A stretch of DNA of 64,000 bases from Robiginitomaculum sp. (GTDB taxonomy: Bacteria; Pseudomonadota; Alphaproteobacteria; Caulobacterales; Maricaulaceae), in contig JAUZSF010000019.1 of NCBI GenBank assembly GCA_030949705.1, positions 123,601-187,600 of the forward strand, in the 5' to 3' direction. The position numbers and the translations under genes are program-made. This document shows positions 8,898 through 19,216 of this stretch, piece by piece (positions within the stretch are counted from its first letter, which is position 1; the number at the start of each line of letters is the position of its first letter). Below the pieces are notes generated by a model. The model had not been told where the DNA came from. It was given only the letters and a program-made list of their open reading frames with translations, and ran no database searches.

Positions 8898-10067
8898 GTG
8901 CCCGCCAAAAAGATAAAGTGGATTTTCGCACTTGGGATTGCCTTGGTGTGCCTCAATACGCCCGCCAGTTATGCCTTTCAGGGAAAACACAGTGGCGGCG
9001 GCCCTGTACAGGCATGGGAACAAACCCCGGTTTTTGAGCAATCCCTGAGAATCAGGCCCTTTCCCTATGGCTTCACTACCTGGCCTTTTGCCGCCACGGT
9101 ACAGGCCCAGAGCGATCTGATGAATCTGATCCGGGCCAATAGCACCTTCTATGTAGAGCATATTGACGATGCCCTGCCCTGGGGCGCCGCCCTGTATAAC
9201 CAGCCTTTTCCGGCCGAATTTGTGCGTAACATAGAGGCCAAACGCGCGCGTAGACTGGCCGACAGGCCGTTACTGTTATCCCTTAACCCCTTAAACACAG
9301 ATCGTTCCGCCTTTGTCGACGATGTTGAAGGCGCGCTGCCCATTGCCCTTGCCGGCAAACCCATGGACGACCCGGCCTATATTCAGGCCTATACCAATTA
9401 TTGCATCTGGATGATTGACCGTTTTGCGCCCACCTATGTCCTGAGTGCCATTGAAAGCAATGACCTGCTCAAACAAAATCCCGATGACTGGCCAGCTTTT
9501 GACCGTTTCTCCCGCGCCGTAATGAGCGCACTCAAGACGCGCTATCCCAACATACAGTTCGGTGAATCGCTGGCGCTGCATACCTTTACCAACACGAATG
9601 GCCCCGGCGTGACACAGAGCTTTCGCGATACCATCAAGGCTCATATAGAAAATTTTGATTTTGTCGGCATTAGTTATTACCCCCTGTTCGGAGGGGATTT
9701 TAGCCAGGCCCAATGGGATGCCGCCTTTGACTTTATCCGCACCTGGACGGACAAACCATTGGCAATCACCGAAAGCGGTCACCCGGCAGAGCCTTTGGTG
9801 GTCGATGAGTTTAAACTCAACATTCCTTTCAGTCCTCAGGATCAGGCTGACTTTTTATGCACCCTTCTGCGCCATGCCACCCAAGACAATTACCAGTTTG
9901 CAGTCTGGTGGGAAGCCCGCGATTTTGACAAATTATTACCAGCCCTTCCCGCAAGTTCCCAATCCCTGGCCAAAATTTTCCGCGACATGGGGTTATGGGA
10001 CGGGCAAGGCAAGGGACGCCTCTCCCTTGAGATATGGCGTGGGCATTCCGGCCAGTGCTCTTGGTAA
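8898..10067 (+). CDS. Secreted TIM-barrel-like protein, possible glycoside hydrolase
   Basis: 389 aa from a GTG at 8898, which has GGAGG five bases upstream; the GTG at 8886 would leave no ribosome site. The N-terminus (Lys-rich, then 'WIFALGIALVCL', cleavage near 'ASYA') is a signal peptide. The body shows the strand-loop rhythm of a clan A glycosidase barrel: a Glu at about 186 in 'SAIESNDL', a 'FVGISYYPL' strand around 255, and a Glu at about 292 in 'LAITESGHP', placed like an acid/base and a nucleophile. This is inferred from pattern only. I cannot name a family or a substrate. Confidence 0.55.
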   Translation: MPAKKIKWIFALGIALVCLNTPASYAFQGKHSGGGPVQAWEQTPVFEQSLRIRPFPYGFTTWPFAATVQAQSDLMNLIRANSTFYVEHIDDALPWGAALYNQPFPAEFVRNIEAKRARRLADRPLLLSLNPLNTDRSAFVDDVEGALPIALAGKPMDDPAYIQAYTNYCIWMIDRFAPTYVLSAIESNDLLKQNPDDWPAFDRFSRAVMSALKTRYPNIQFGESLALHTFTNTNGPGVTQSFRDTIKAHIENFDFVGISYYPLFGGDFSQAQWDAAFDFIRTWTDKPLAITESGHPAEPLVVDEFKLNIPFSPQDQADFLCTLLRHATQDNYQFAVWWEARDFDKLLPALPASSQSLAKIFRDMGLWDGQGKGRLSLEIWRGHSGQCSW

Positions 10068-10094
10068 GGTTTTAGGTCGTAAACCCGTCACGAC

Positions 10095-10559
10095 CTAGCC
10101 ACGCCCTCTGTATGTTGCCACGCCCTGATCCGGCACCCAAAGACCATCTGGTACTTTGCCGTGTTGATAGAACACGTCTATGGGAATGCCACCGCGCGGA
10201 TACCAGTATCCACCAATGCGCAGCCATTGGGGTTTGATCTCGTCCACCAGCCGTTGGCCAATCATCACGGTGCAGGCCTCGTGAAAGGCACCGTGATTGC
10301 GAAAAGAGCCCATAAAAAGTTTCAGGGACTTGCTCTCGACGATCCACTTGTCGGGGGCATAATCAATGACCAGATGGGCAAAATCAGGCTGGCCGGTAAC
10401 CGGGCAGAGCGAAGTAAATTCCGGCACGGTAAAGCGCACCAGATAAGGGGCGCCCGGTGCCGGATTGGCTACCTTTTCCAGCACCGCCTCGTCTGGCGAA
10501 GCCGGCAGGGCGCTGGCCCCGCCAAGCTGTGTCAGATTTTCGGCTCCCGGCCCACTCAT
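10095..10559 (-). CDS. queF: NADPH-dependent 7-cyano-7-deazaguanine reductase
   Basis: 154 aa, the short single-domain QueF type. It reduces the nitrile preQ0 to the amine preQ1 in queuosine synthesis for tRNA wobble modification. The catalytic Cys lies in '[13 protein letters not shown]', followed by the QueF motif '[15 protein letters not shown]' and a tunnelling-fold 'FHEACTVMI'. The gene ends 28 bp from the convergent secreted-protein gene and follows the symporter on the same strand with a gap of 6 bp, so the two may be co-transcribed. Confidence 0.93.
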   Translation of the reverse strand: MSGPGAENLTQLGGASALPASPDEAVLEKVANPAPGAPYLVRFTVPEFTSLCPVTGQPDFAHLVIDYAPDKWIVESKSLKLFMGSFRNHGAFHEACTVMIGQRLVDEIKPQWLRIGGYWYPRGGIPIDVFYQHGKVPDGLWVPDQGVATYRGRG

Positions 10560-10565
10560 GACGGA

Positions 10566-11966
10566 TCAGGTAAACAAGGAAATACCGAAGTATTTCTCTA
10601 GAATGCCTGAGACCAGAATGACGCTTACCGCCACCGGCGCAACAAAGCGCACCAGGAACATCAACAGGAATATGGTGAGTTTGGAGGTGCCTTCCAGTTC
10701 TTTGGCCAGCACCGCCTTGTTCAAGCGCCAGCCAACAAACAGCACCACCATCAGGCCAGAAACCGGCAACATCAATGTGCCCGTTGTGGTGTCCAGAAAG
10801 CCGAAGAATTTTTGGGAAAACACGGTGCCCAGACCGATACCCCACATCAGCAGGCCCAGCGACCAGGCGGCAATGGGCCGCGAGAGGCCGGTTTTATCAA
10901 TCACCCAGGCGGCACTCACTTCCAGCAGGGAAATCGAAGACGTCACGGCGGCAAAAATAGCCAGCAGAAAAAAGGCCGTGCCGATATATTCACCGCCAGG
11001 GGCGCTGACCAGCGCCACTGGCAAAGTCTGGAAGAACAGGCCTGCCCCGGCCGTTGCCGACAGTCCATGAGAAAAGACGATGGGGAATATGGCCATGCCG
11101 GCAATCAAGGCTACGCCGGTGTCCGTCAGCGCCACAATGGCCGCGGATTTGGGAATATTCACCCCGTGCTTCAGGTAAGAGCCATAGGTAATCATGATGG
11201 CGCTGCCTATGCCAATGGAGAAAAAGGCCTGCCCCAAGGCCCGGGTCGCCACCTCAAGATTCACCTTGCTGAAATCCGGTTGGAACAACCAGGTCAGCGC
11301 ATAGCCCGTGGCATTGACCGTTTTACCGCCAATTTCCACCTGGGTGCCCGCACCAGAAACCAGACTATACACCGCCAGGCTGACCAACAGCACAAAAAAT
11401 AGTGGCATCAAGAACTTAGAAGCCCACTCAATCCCCCGATTGACCCCGCGAGATACCAGCCAGGTGGTCAACACCACAAAGGCTGTAAAATAAGGAATTA
11501 CCGCTTTGGGGTCATTAATCAAAGCGCCGAACTGGGCGGCGATTTCCTTTGGATCCTGCCCATCAAATGCCCCCATCAGGAATTTGGGGATATAGGCCAG
11601 CACCCAGCCGGCAACCGAGCTATAAAAACAGACCACCATAAAGGCGGCCACCATGCCGATCCAGGCAAGCAGGCTCCATTTCTTGCTAACGCCGGACTGG
11701 CCGGCCAAATCCTGTACCGACTGAACGGCACTGGCCTTGGTGCTGCCCCGGCCAATGACATATTCGCTCATCAATACCGGGATACCGATAAACACAACAC
11801 ACAGAAGATAGACCAACACAAAGGCCCCGCCGCCGTTTTGCCCGGCTTCGGCGGAAAAGCGCCAAAGATTACCCAGCCCGACCGACGAGCCCACCGCCGC
11901 CATTAAAAATCCGATCCGTGAAGACCACTGTTCGTGACCCGTAGCCTCAGCCATTGGTGCGGCCAT
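10566..11966 (-). CDS. Sodium-dependent transporter, neurotransmitter:sodium symporter (LeuT-like) family
   Basis: 466 aa with about twelve membrane segments. The first helix has 'AAVGSSVGLGNLWRF', the NSS sodium/substrate signature, followed by 'NGGGAFVLVYLLCVVF'. The family imports amino acids or related amines with Na+. I chose the ATG at 11966, which has a strong GGGAGGGA upstream; the frame stays open to 12098, but that stretch is not family-like. An ATG at 11954 is also possible. It lies upstream of queF on the same strand, and the hybrid kinase gene is divergent. Confidence 0.88.
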   Translation of the reverse strand: MAAPMAEATGHEQWSSRIGFLMAAVGSSVGLGNLWRFSAEAGQNGGGAFVLVYLLCVVFIGIPVLMSEYVIGRGSTKASAVQSVQDLAGQSGVSKKWSLLAWIGMVAAFMVVCFYSSVAGWVLAYIPKFLMGAFDGQDPKEIAAQFGALINDPKAVIPYFTAFVVLTTWLVSRGVNRGIEWASKFLMPLFFVLLVSLAVYSLVSGAGTQVEIGGKTVNATGYALTWLFQPDFSKVNLEVATRALGQAFFSIGIGSAIMITYGSYLKHGVNIPKSAAIVALTDTGVALIAGMAIFPIVFSHGLSATAGAGLFFQTLPVALVSAPGGEYIGTAFFLLAIFAAVTSSISLLEVSAAWVIDKTGLSRPIAAWSLGLLMWGIGLGTVFSQKFFGFLDTTTGTLMLPVSGLMVVLFVGWRLNKAVLAKELEGTSKLTIFLLMFLVRFVAPVAVSVILVSGILEKYFGISLFT

Positions 11967-12163
11967 TCTTCCCTCCCGATGATCTGGCGGATACCCCGCC
12001 TTATGGTTGCGCAGATGCTGGCCGATGCGCCCATCCGGGTCAAGCACTGGCAAGGAAATTGGACATGAAAAAACCGCCACTTTTCTGCTTGTTGCCAAAA
12101 AAACAGCGAAAAATCACCACCGATAACCCATTAGAAAGCAAAGCCGCGCTACAAGGAACAAGG

Positions 12164-15100
12164 ATGGAGCGGGGTAAGGCGATGACTGCCATAGAAAACA
12201 ATGTCGCAGATGAGGCATTTTTAAACGAATGCGGCGTCGCCATTATGGTTGCCAAAGTAGAGGCCGATGGCCTGCGTGTCGTGGCCTGCAATGAAGCCAA
12301 TGCAAAAATGACCGGCTTTAGCCGGGAAGAACTGATCGGCAAACGGCCGGATGAGACCACGCTGAGCAAAGGTACTGATCTGCAATTCATGCACCGGGCC
12401 ATGCGCTCTGCCAAAGCTGGTGAGCCTGGTTATTTTTCCAGTCGATTCAAGCGCAAGGATGGTCGCGATTTTGCCGTACGTTGTATTATCACCGGTCGTT
12501 TTGATGTTCACGGTACCCTGACCCATTATGTTTTTGTATCCACCCCCATCAATCCGGGGAATCCTTCCCTGCACTGGTTTGGTCCCCAGGGCCTGTTGGC
12601 CCAGGCCGAACAGGTCGGCAATACCGGGGCCTGGCGCTATGATTTTGAAACCCAGGAAATGATCTGTTCAGACAATTGCTATGCCCTGCATGGCTTGTCT
12701 TCGCAAACCGACACGGTGAGCCGTCTTTTGGAACTCATCCCCAAATCCGAACGGGCAAAATTATACAGGGCCTCAGACCAATGCCGCGAAGATGGTCAGC
12801 CTTTTGAAATCGATTGCACGTATTATCGCGAAGATGGCTCCCGCCGCGATGGCATATGGGCGGCGCAACCGGAATTTAACGAAAATGGAGAGGTCATTGC
12901 GCTCATTGGGGTCCTGCGCGACGAGACCGAAGTGCGGGCCTTGCGGCGCAAACAGGAACTCTTCATGCGTGCCGCCAAGATCGGTTTTATTGAGATTGAT
13001 GTTGATGGCAAAACCGTATCTTTTTCTGCCGAAGCCGGTGTCATCATCGGGATTGGGCGCACCCCGGGTAAAATCCCATTGGAAGAGTGGAAAGCGCGGG
13101 TTCACCCAGAAGATTTTGAAGGGGCGTTAAAAAACTATCACGAGGGATTGAAAAGCCGAAAGAGCTTTTCACGCCGTTATCGCTTTAAAACCGAAAGCGG
13201 CGAATATCGCTGGATTGAAATTCGGGCCACAACCCGTGCCTTGCCGGGCAGTGATGCCATTTCGGTTTTTGGAACCATAGCCGATGTGGATGCCCAGATC
13301 CGCGCGGATCGGGAACTAGCCGCCATTCAGGAGCATCTGGACCTGGCCGTTGATTCCGCCGGGGTTGGCCTGTGGAGCTGGGACCTGCGCGAAAGTGCTG
13401 ATGGTGGCAAAATGTCATGGTCCCCGCATATGCAGCAAATTCTTGGCCTTCAAGAAAGTGATGAAGCCAGTTGGCATGCGCTGGAGTCTCTGATCCATCC
13501 TGATGATCGCGATGAAATCACCAGAAAAATTCTGCCCTATGCAAAACAGGAAAACAGCGGCCAGTTCAAGCTGGAATACCGCTGCATCCGCCCCGATGGT
13601 CGCCTGATCTGGGTGGAAAACCGGGGGCTGGCCCGTCATGATGAACATGGTAACGCCATCGGCATTGCCGGTGCCTTGCAGGATATTACCGAGCGCAAGC
13701 GTGCAGAAACCGACCTGAAAAACAGCGAACAACGTTTTCACGATGTTGCCGCCATCACAGGCGAATGCATTTTTGAGACCGATGCCAAAGGGCGCATTGT
13801 CTATCTTTCCGACGCGGTCAGACAGATTTATGGCTACGAGCCAATAGAACTGATCGGCAAAATGCCCTTTGGGGTCACCCGGGACATTGGCGACAATGCG
13901 GAAGCATGGCTAAGCGAAATTTATCGCAATGGTGGCTGGAAAGATGTGGAACGCGAAATTGAACGCAAAGATGGCTCCACCGGCTGGGTCACCATTAATG
14001 GTCGGCCCATTGAAGATTCCAACGGCAATATCATCGGTTTTCGCGGAGCCGTCACCGACACCACCAAACGCCACATAACCATGTCCCAACTGGTACAAAG
14101 CGAACGGCGCGTCAATGATGTGGTCCGCATTGCTGGCGGATGTATTTTTGATCTCGATACCGAAGGTCACTTCGTTTATATGTCTGACAATGCCAAAAGT
14201 CTGTTTGGCGTGGATCCCGCAGACCTGATTGGCAAACCCACCTATTTGCTGGCCCCGGACCTGGAACCCCGCCATCAGGAATGGCTGGCAGCCATGCGCA
14301 AGAATGATGGCAGCCTGGAAAGTGAAATCCGGATGACGCCCCTGAACGGCGACCCGGATCGCTGGATGCAAACCACGGGCCGGGCCTTGACCGATGATAA
14401 AGGTGAGGTGATTCGCTATCGGGGCATTGCCTTTGATATCACGGCCCGCAAACAGGCCGCCCTGGAAATCATCAAGGCCAAAAAAGGCCGCCGAAGCCGC
14501 CGCCGAAGAGCGGGCGCGTTTCCTCTCGACCATGAGCCACGAAATCCGCACCCCCTTGAACGCCATGATCGGCATGACCGATTTATTACTGGAAATGCCC
14601 CAAAGCGACGAGCAAAAGCGCCTGACAAGCAGCGCCAATACGGCTGGGCGACATTTACTGGGTCTGGTTAATGATATTCTGGACTTTTCCAAACTGGATG
14701 CGGGCAAGCTGGTGGTGGAACAAACCCCCTTCGCCCTGGAAAGCGAAATCATGGTTGTCCATGACATGCTGATCAGCAGTGCACAGGAAAAAGGCTTGGC
14801 CTTGAAACTGGAACTGGAAGACAACATCAAAGGCAGCTACATCGGCGATCCTTCTCGTATTCGCCAAATTTTGGTCAATCTGATCAGCAATGCCATTAAA
14901 TTTACGTCCAAAGGACAGGTTTCCATATGCATTGATAAAGCCAAAGGTCAGCGTGTGCGCTTTTGCGTCACCGATACCGGCACCGGCATTGATGAAAAAG
15001 TACTACCAACCCTGTTTTCAGACTTTTCTCAGGCCGATAGTTCAATTACCCGCAAATTCGGCGGCACCGGCCTGGGGCTGGCCATTTGCAAGCGCCTGAC

Positions 15101-15650
15101 CGACGTCATGGGCGGGGAAATCGGGGCCAACAGCATTCTTGGCCAAGGCAGTGAGTTCTGGTTTGAAATTCCCCTGGAACGTACCAATGACATTCAGATA
15201 AACCCAACGGATCAAGAGGCGGCAACCAAGGCTAAACCCACCAAAGAGTGGCGTCTGAATGTTCTGGTGGCTGAAGACAATCCGGCCAATCAGTTATTGA
15301 TCAAAACCATCATGAAACGGATGGGGCACACATTGGTAATGGCCAATAATGGACTGGAAGCGGTCGAGGCCGCCCTGGCCGAGAAATTCGACCTGATCCT
15401 GATGGATGTGCAAATGCCAAAACTGGATGGTGTTTCCGCCACCCGTCGTCTTCGTGAAGCCGGGTGCGATACCCCGGTAATTGCCCTGACCGCGCACATT
15501 CTGGCCGATGAGAAAAGCCGCTTTAGCGCGGCGGGCATGGATGCCTGGGTATCCAAGCCCTTTGATGCCCGTAAACTGGCCGAAACCATGTATTACTGGG
15601 CCCAAAAAGGGCCTCAGCCTCATATGCTGGAAGAGCAAAAAACAGGCTAG
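12164..15650 (+). CDS. Hybrid sensor histidine kinase with multiple PAS domains and a receiver (frameshifted)
   Basis: About 1161 aa if one base is removed. There are about six consecutive PAS-like regions over residues 10-775, then a HisKA domain with phospho-acceptor His in 'FLSTMSHEIRTPLN', an ATPase domain with 'DTGTGID' and 'GGTGLGLAI', and a C-terminal receiver with phospho-acceptor Asp in 'LILMDVQMPKLDG'. No membrane segment is seen, so sensing is probably cytoplasmic. The frame breaks at 14480-14485, where six A's follow GGCC; five would join 'EIIKAKK' to 'AAEAAAEERARFLS' in phase. The start could be ATG 12164 or 12182, both with ribosome sites. The stop shares CTAG with rodA. Confidence 0.85.
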
Positions 15651-16801
15651 AGAAAAAAACCGCGCCCACTGGGCAATTCTGAATTGCGGTGAATATGGAT
15701 ATTCATCACCAGCGCAAAGCCGATCATCACGGTCAGCATCACCGTGCCCCCATAGGAAATCAGCGGTAATGGTACCCCGACCACCGGGATCAGCCCCATC
15801 ACCATGGAAATATTGACCAGCACATAAAGCGCAAACGTCACGCAAACCCCGGCAGCGGCCAGTCGACCAAAGGAATGGCGCGCCCGCCCGGCAATCATCA
15901 TGCCGGTAAAAAGGATCAGCATAAACAGAACTAACACGCTTAACGTGCCAATAAAGCCAAATTCTTCGCCCAGAGCCGTAAAGACAAAATCAGTTTGTTT
16001 TTCAGGCAGGAAATTCAAATGAGACTGCGTACCGCCCAAAAACCCTTTACCCACCAGACCGCCCGAACCCAGCGCGATTTTGGATTGTAAAATGTGGTAC
16101 CCCGCGCCCAACGGGTCGCGTTCCGGGTTCAAAAAGGTTTCGATACGGGCGCGCTGATAGTCATGCAGTCCAAAAATTAAAAAGGCCACACCGCCAATAA
16201 GGCCGGTAATGGCCCCAATGGTAATGATGCGCCAGCTAAGCCCGGCCAGAAACACGATGGCGGCCCCGGTGGCCCCAACCAGCATGGCGGTACCCAGATC
16301 CGGTTGGTGCAGGATCAGAAGCACCGGCGCGGCAATCATCAGGGCCGGCAAAGCAATATGGCGCAAGGACGTGGCCCTCTCGACCGCCAGGCCATGGTAA
16401 TACCGGGCCAATGCCAGCACCAGGGCCAGCTTCATGATCTCCGCCGGTTGGATGCGAATGGGGCCCACATCCAGCCAGCGCTGGGCCCCCATAACCTTTA
16501 CCCCAAAGAGTTCCACCCCGATCAGCAATAACAACGCCACCAGATAGGTTGGATAGGCCAGCGCCATCCACCAGCGAATGTCGATCAGCGCCAGTCCCAG
16601 CATAAGCAGCAAGAACACACCAAAGCGCGTTGCATGTTGGGCCGCACGCGGGGTCCAGGAGCCATCGGCGATCGAATATAACACCGCCACACCAATCATG
16701 GCTGCCAGACATAACAAGACCACCAGCAACCAGTTTATGCGCGCCACTTTTGCACCCAGCGACAGGGTTCTTTCTATCCTGGCAACCCGAAATTCGTTCA
16801 T
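15647..16801 (-). CDS. rodA: Rod shape-determining peptidoglycan glycosyltransferase RodA
   Basis: 384 aa, about ten transmembrane helices, SEDS family. It polymerises lipid II together with PBP2 during lateral wall growth. Family stretches include 'GAQRWLDVGPIRIQPAE', 'HQPDLGTAM', 'EKQTDFVFTALGEEFGF' and 'GVPLPLISYGGT'. The start overlaps the PBP2 stop (ATGA). It is the last gene of the minus-strand mreB-mreC-mreD-mrdA-rodA operon. Its TAG sits within the same CTAG as the stop of the convergent kinase gene. A run of seven T's in the last codons means the exact C-terminal residues are uncertain. Confidence 0.95.
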   Translation of the reverse strand: MNEFRVARIERTLSLGAKVARINWLLVVLLCLAAMIGVAVLYSIADGSWTPRAAQHATRFGVFLLLMLGLALIDIRWWMALAYPTYLVALLLLIGVELFGVKVMGAQRWLDVGPIRIQPAEIMKLALVLALARYYHGLAVERATSLRHIALPALMIAAPVLLILHQPDLGTAMLVGATGAAIVFLAGLSWRIITIGAITGLIGGVAFLIFGLHDYQRARIETFLNPERDPLGAGYHILQSKIALGSGGLVGKGFLGGTQSHLNFLPEKQTDFVFTALGEEFGFIGTLSVLVLFMLILFTGMMIAGRARHSFGRLAAAGVCVTFALYVLVNISMVMGLIPVVGVPLPLISYGGTVMLTVMIGFALVMNIHIHRNSELPSGRGFFL

Positions 16802-18663
16802 GTTGCCGGGCCTTTGGCAGTCGTATTCGTTACCGACAAGCGGGCCAGCGTTACCGGATCTTCCTTTAACAATTCGCGCAATATATCCCGCGCCGGCGGG
16901 GCCGCTGCCACCGAACCACCGCCGCCATGCTCTACCACGACCGACACGGCATAACGCGGGGTATCAGCCGGCGCATAGGTAACAAACAAGGCATGGTCGC
17001 GCAGCGCCCAGGGCAGTTCGTTATTCTTTCTCACCCGGTCATCGCGCTCGATCTTGGTGATGCGGCGCACCTGCCCGGTGCCGGTCTTGCCCGCCATTTT
17101 CAGATCCCCCAGACCCAGGCCGCCCATACGGTGGGCCGTACCCCAGGGGGCTTCGGTCACCGCAACCATGCCGGCACGGGCCGCCCCCAACCCGGCGGTG
17201 GAAAACCCAAGGTCGTCAAATTCGGGTGGTTCCTGCCCCTTGATCAGATACGGCGTAACCATACGGCCACTGGCCAGCCGGGCAGTCATTACCACCAGTT
17301 GAATCGGTGTGGCCGCCAGATACCCCTGCCCAATACCTGCAATCAAGGTTTCTCCCTGCGACCAGGAAGTCCCAAAGCGCGCCCGTTTCCAGGCCTGGTC
17401 AGGCACCAGACCGGTATTCCCCCCGCCAAGACCAAGATCAAAGTTTGTGCCTAACCCAAACGCATGGACGGCATCACGAATATGGTCGATACCCAGACGG
17501 CGCGCCATTTCATAAAAATAAATATCGCAGGATTTGCCGATGGCCCCCAGCATGTTGACCGGGCCGTGCCCCCGGCGTTTCCAACAGTGAAACTCGCGAT
17601 CCCCCAGCTTGATCTTGCCGGTGCAACGCACCCGTTCATGGCTGTCGGTTACCCCCTGTTGCAAGGCGGCAAGTGCGATGACAGGCTTGATGCAAGAGGC
17701 CGGTGGATAGGTTCCGCCCAACGCCTTGTTAAACAGCGGCTTGAACTCGTCCTCTAACAACGCCCGGTAATCCGGCCCGGATATCCCCTTGGCAAAAAGA
17801 TTGGGATCAAAGCCAGGAGTAGACAGCAAAACCGGCACCGCCCCGGTTTCGATATCAATGGCACAAACGGCGGCGCTTTGCCCCTTCAAACGCCCCGCCG
17901 CAAAATTTTGAATGCGTTGGTCCAGCGTCAACACCACATCATCACCAGGACGGGCACTGGTGGCCGGGTCGGGCAATTCGCGCACCACCCGCCCCAAGGC
18001 ACTAACCTCGACCTTCAAGGCCCCGGCATGACCGCGCAGTTTTTTGTCGAGAGCCTTTTCCGCACCGGTTCGGCCAATGCGAAAACCGGGATGACGCAAA
18101 AGCGGATCATCTTCGGTGTCCATGCTTTCCGGCACGCGTCCGACATACCCAATGACATGAGCCATGGAAGGCCCATCAGGATATACGCGCAATTCCCCCA
18201 CTTCGGGGCGCACACCCGGCAGTTCCGGCAAGTGCAGATTGGCTGCCGCAAATTGAGCCCAATCAAGGTTTTCCGCCAATACGACCGCCGAAGATCTGGA
18301 CCGTTTTTTTAGTGATTTTCGTATCCGTTCACGCATATCATCACGAAGCGGGATAATCTTGGAAAGCCGAGCCAAAAGGTCATCCAGATCTGGCACCTGT
18401 TCCGGCTCCAGCAGCAAGCGAAAATTATCTGCATTTTTGGCCAGCGGCACCCCATCGCGATCCAGTATCCGCCCCCGGCTGGGTGGCAACAGCTGGTAAT
18501 TGAACTGATTTTTATCAGATAAGCCGCGATAACGATCGGATTCCAGAATTTGTAATTTATACAACCGAGCGGCAAGCGCACCAAAAGCCGTAATCCCGGC
18601 GCCACTGAGAACCAGCGCCCGCCGGGTGAACAATCCACTGGCATCTTCATGTCGGCGCGCCAT
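16798..18663 (-). CDS. mrdA: Penicillin-binding protein 2 (peptidoglycan D,D-transpeptidase)
   Basis: 621 aa. A short cytoplasmic N-terminus and one membrane anchor (residues 15-35) are followed by a dimerisation domain and a transpeptidase domain. The active-site SxxK is 'SCIK' in 'YPPASCIKPVIAL', the second motif is 'SCD' in 'GKSCDIYFYEMA', and the third is 'KTGTGQ'. It crosslinks peptidoglycan with RodA in the elongasome at the periplasmic face. The ATG overlaps the mreD stop (TGATG) and its stop overlaps the rodA start. Confidence 0.95.
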   Translation of the reverse strand: MARRHEDASGLFTRRALVLSGAGITAFGALAARLYKLQILESDRYRGLSDKNQFNYQLLPPSRGRILDRDGVPLAKNADNFRLLLEPEQVPDLDDLLARLSKIIPLRDDMRERIRKSLKKRSRSSAVVLAENLDWAQFAAANLHLPELPGVRPEVGELRVYPDGPSMAHVIGYVGRVPESMDTEDDPLLRHPGFRIGRTGAEKALDKKLRGHAGALKVEVSALGRVVRELPDPATSARPGDDVVLTLDQRIQNFAAGRLKGQSAAVCAIDIETGAVPVLLSTPGFDPNLFAKGISGPDYRALLEDEFKPLFNKALGGTYPPASCIKPVIALAALQQGVTDSHERVRCTGKIKLGDREFHCWKRRGHGPVNMLGAIGKSCDIYFYEMARRLGIDHIRDAVHAFGLGTNFDLGLGGGNTGLVPDQAWKRARFGTSWSQGETLIAGIGQGYLAATPIQLVVMTARLASGRMVTPYLIKGQEPPEFDDLGFSTAGLGAARAGMVAVTEAPWGTAHRMGGLGLGDLKMAGKTGTGQVRRITKIERDDRVRKNNELPWALRDHALFVTYAPADTPRYAVSVVVEHGGGGSVAAAPPARDILRELLKEDPVTLARLSVTNTTAKGPAT

Positions 18664-19216
18664 CAGATATCCACCATCGTGCTGGTTACCGTCAATCGCC
18701 GCGCCTGATTGGTCGCGCGCTGCACCAGAGCAAAAAGACGGCCAACCAGTGGGTATGTAAGCACCGACAATAACATTTCAGAACCAAGCCGCCCCCCCCG
18801 CCGGATCCGGCCCCAGGGCAATACGGGCGATCACCCAGACCAGCACCGTAGCCACGACCGCCGCCAGTATAAACCCGGCCCATAATGCCGAGCGCCCACG
18901 CCCGGCGATCACATCGATCTGGGTGGAAACTATAACCACGGTCAGCAAATAGGTCAGCGCCCACAGACCCACCGGACCACCGGTCAGCACATCCTGGAAC
19001 AGCCCGATCACGAATATGGCAGCATAAGGCATATAATCCGGACGGGTCATCGACCAGAAATAAATGGCCATAAAGGGAAAAAGCGGCATGGGAATGGTAA
19101 AGTTTCCAATCCGCAGTGGCGCCACGTACAGCAAGACGCACAACAAAGAGAGTACAAACGGCAATCCCGCCCAGACGATGGCACTGAACCGTTGAAAAAA
19201 ATCCGGAATGACCCAT
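18663..19216 (-). CDS. mreD: Rod shape-determining protein MreD (two apparent frameshifts)
   Basis: Restored product is about 183 aa with five or so membrane helices. The ATG at 19216 shares a base with the mreC stop (TAATG) and the stop overlaps the mrdA start. Reading through needs one base removed from the seven T's (minus strand) at 19195-19201 and one from the eight G's at 18792-18799. The result runs from 'MGHSGFFQRFSAIVWAG' through 'VIGLFQDVLTGGPVGLWAL' to 'LLSVLTYPLVGRLF', a normal MreD pattern. Both changes are extra bases in homopolymers. MreD is an elongasome membrane subunit. Confidence 0.85.

Noticed and set aside
14480..14486. Programmed frameshift in the hybrid kinase
   Set aside because: The break needs a +1 shift, whereas an AAAAAAG site promotes -1; similar homopolymer breaks in unrelated genes make sequence error far more likely.
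18692..19216. 174-codon frame taken as MreD
   Set aside because: Only its first seven codons match MreD; the Gly-rich remainder is out of frame. The true protein needs the repairs at 19195-19201 and 18792-18799.
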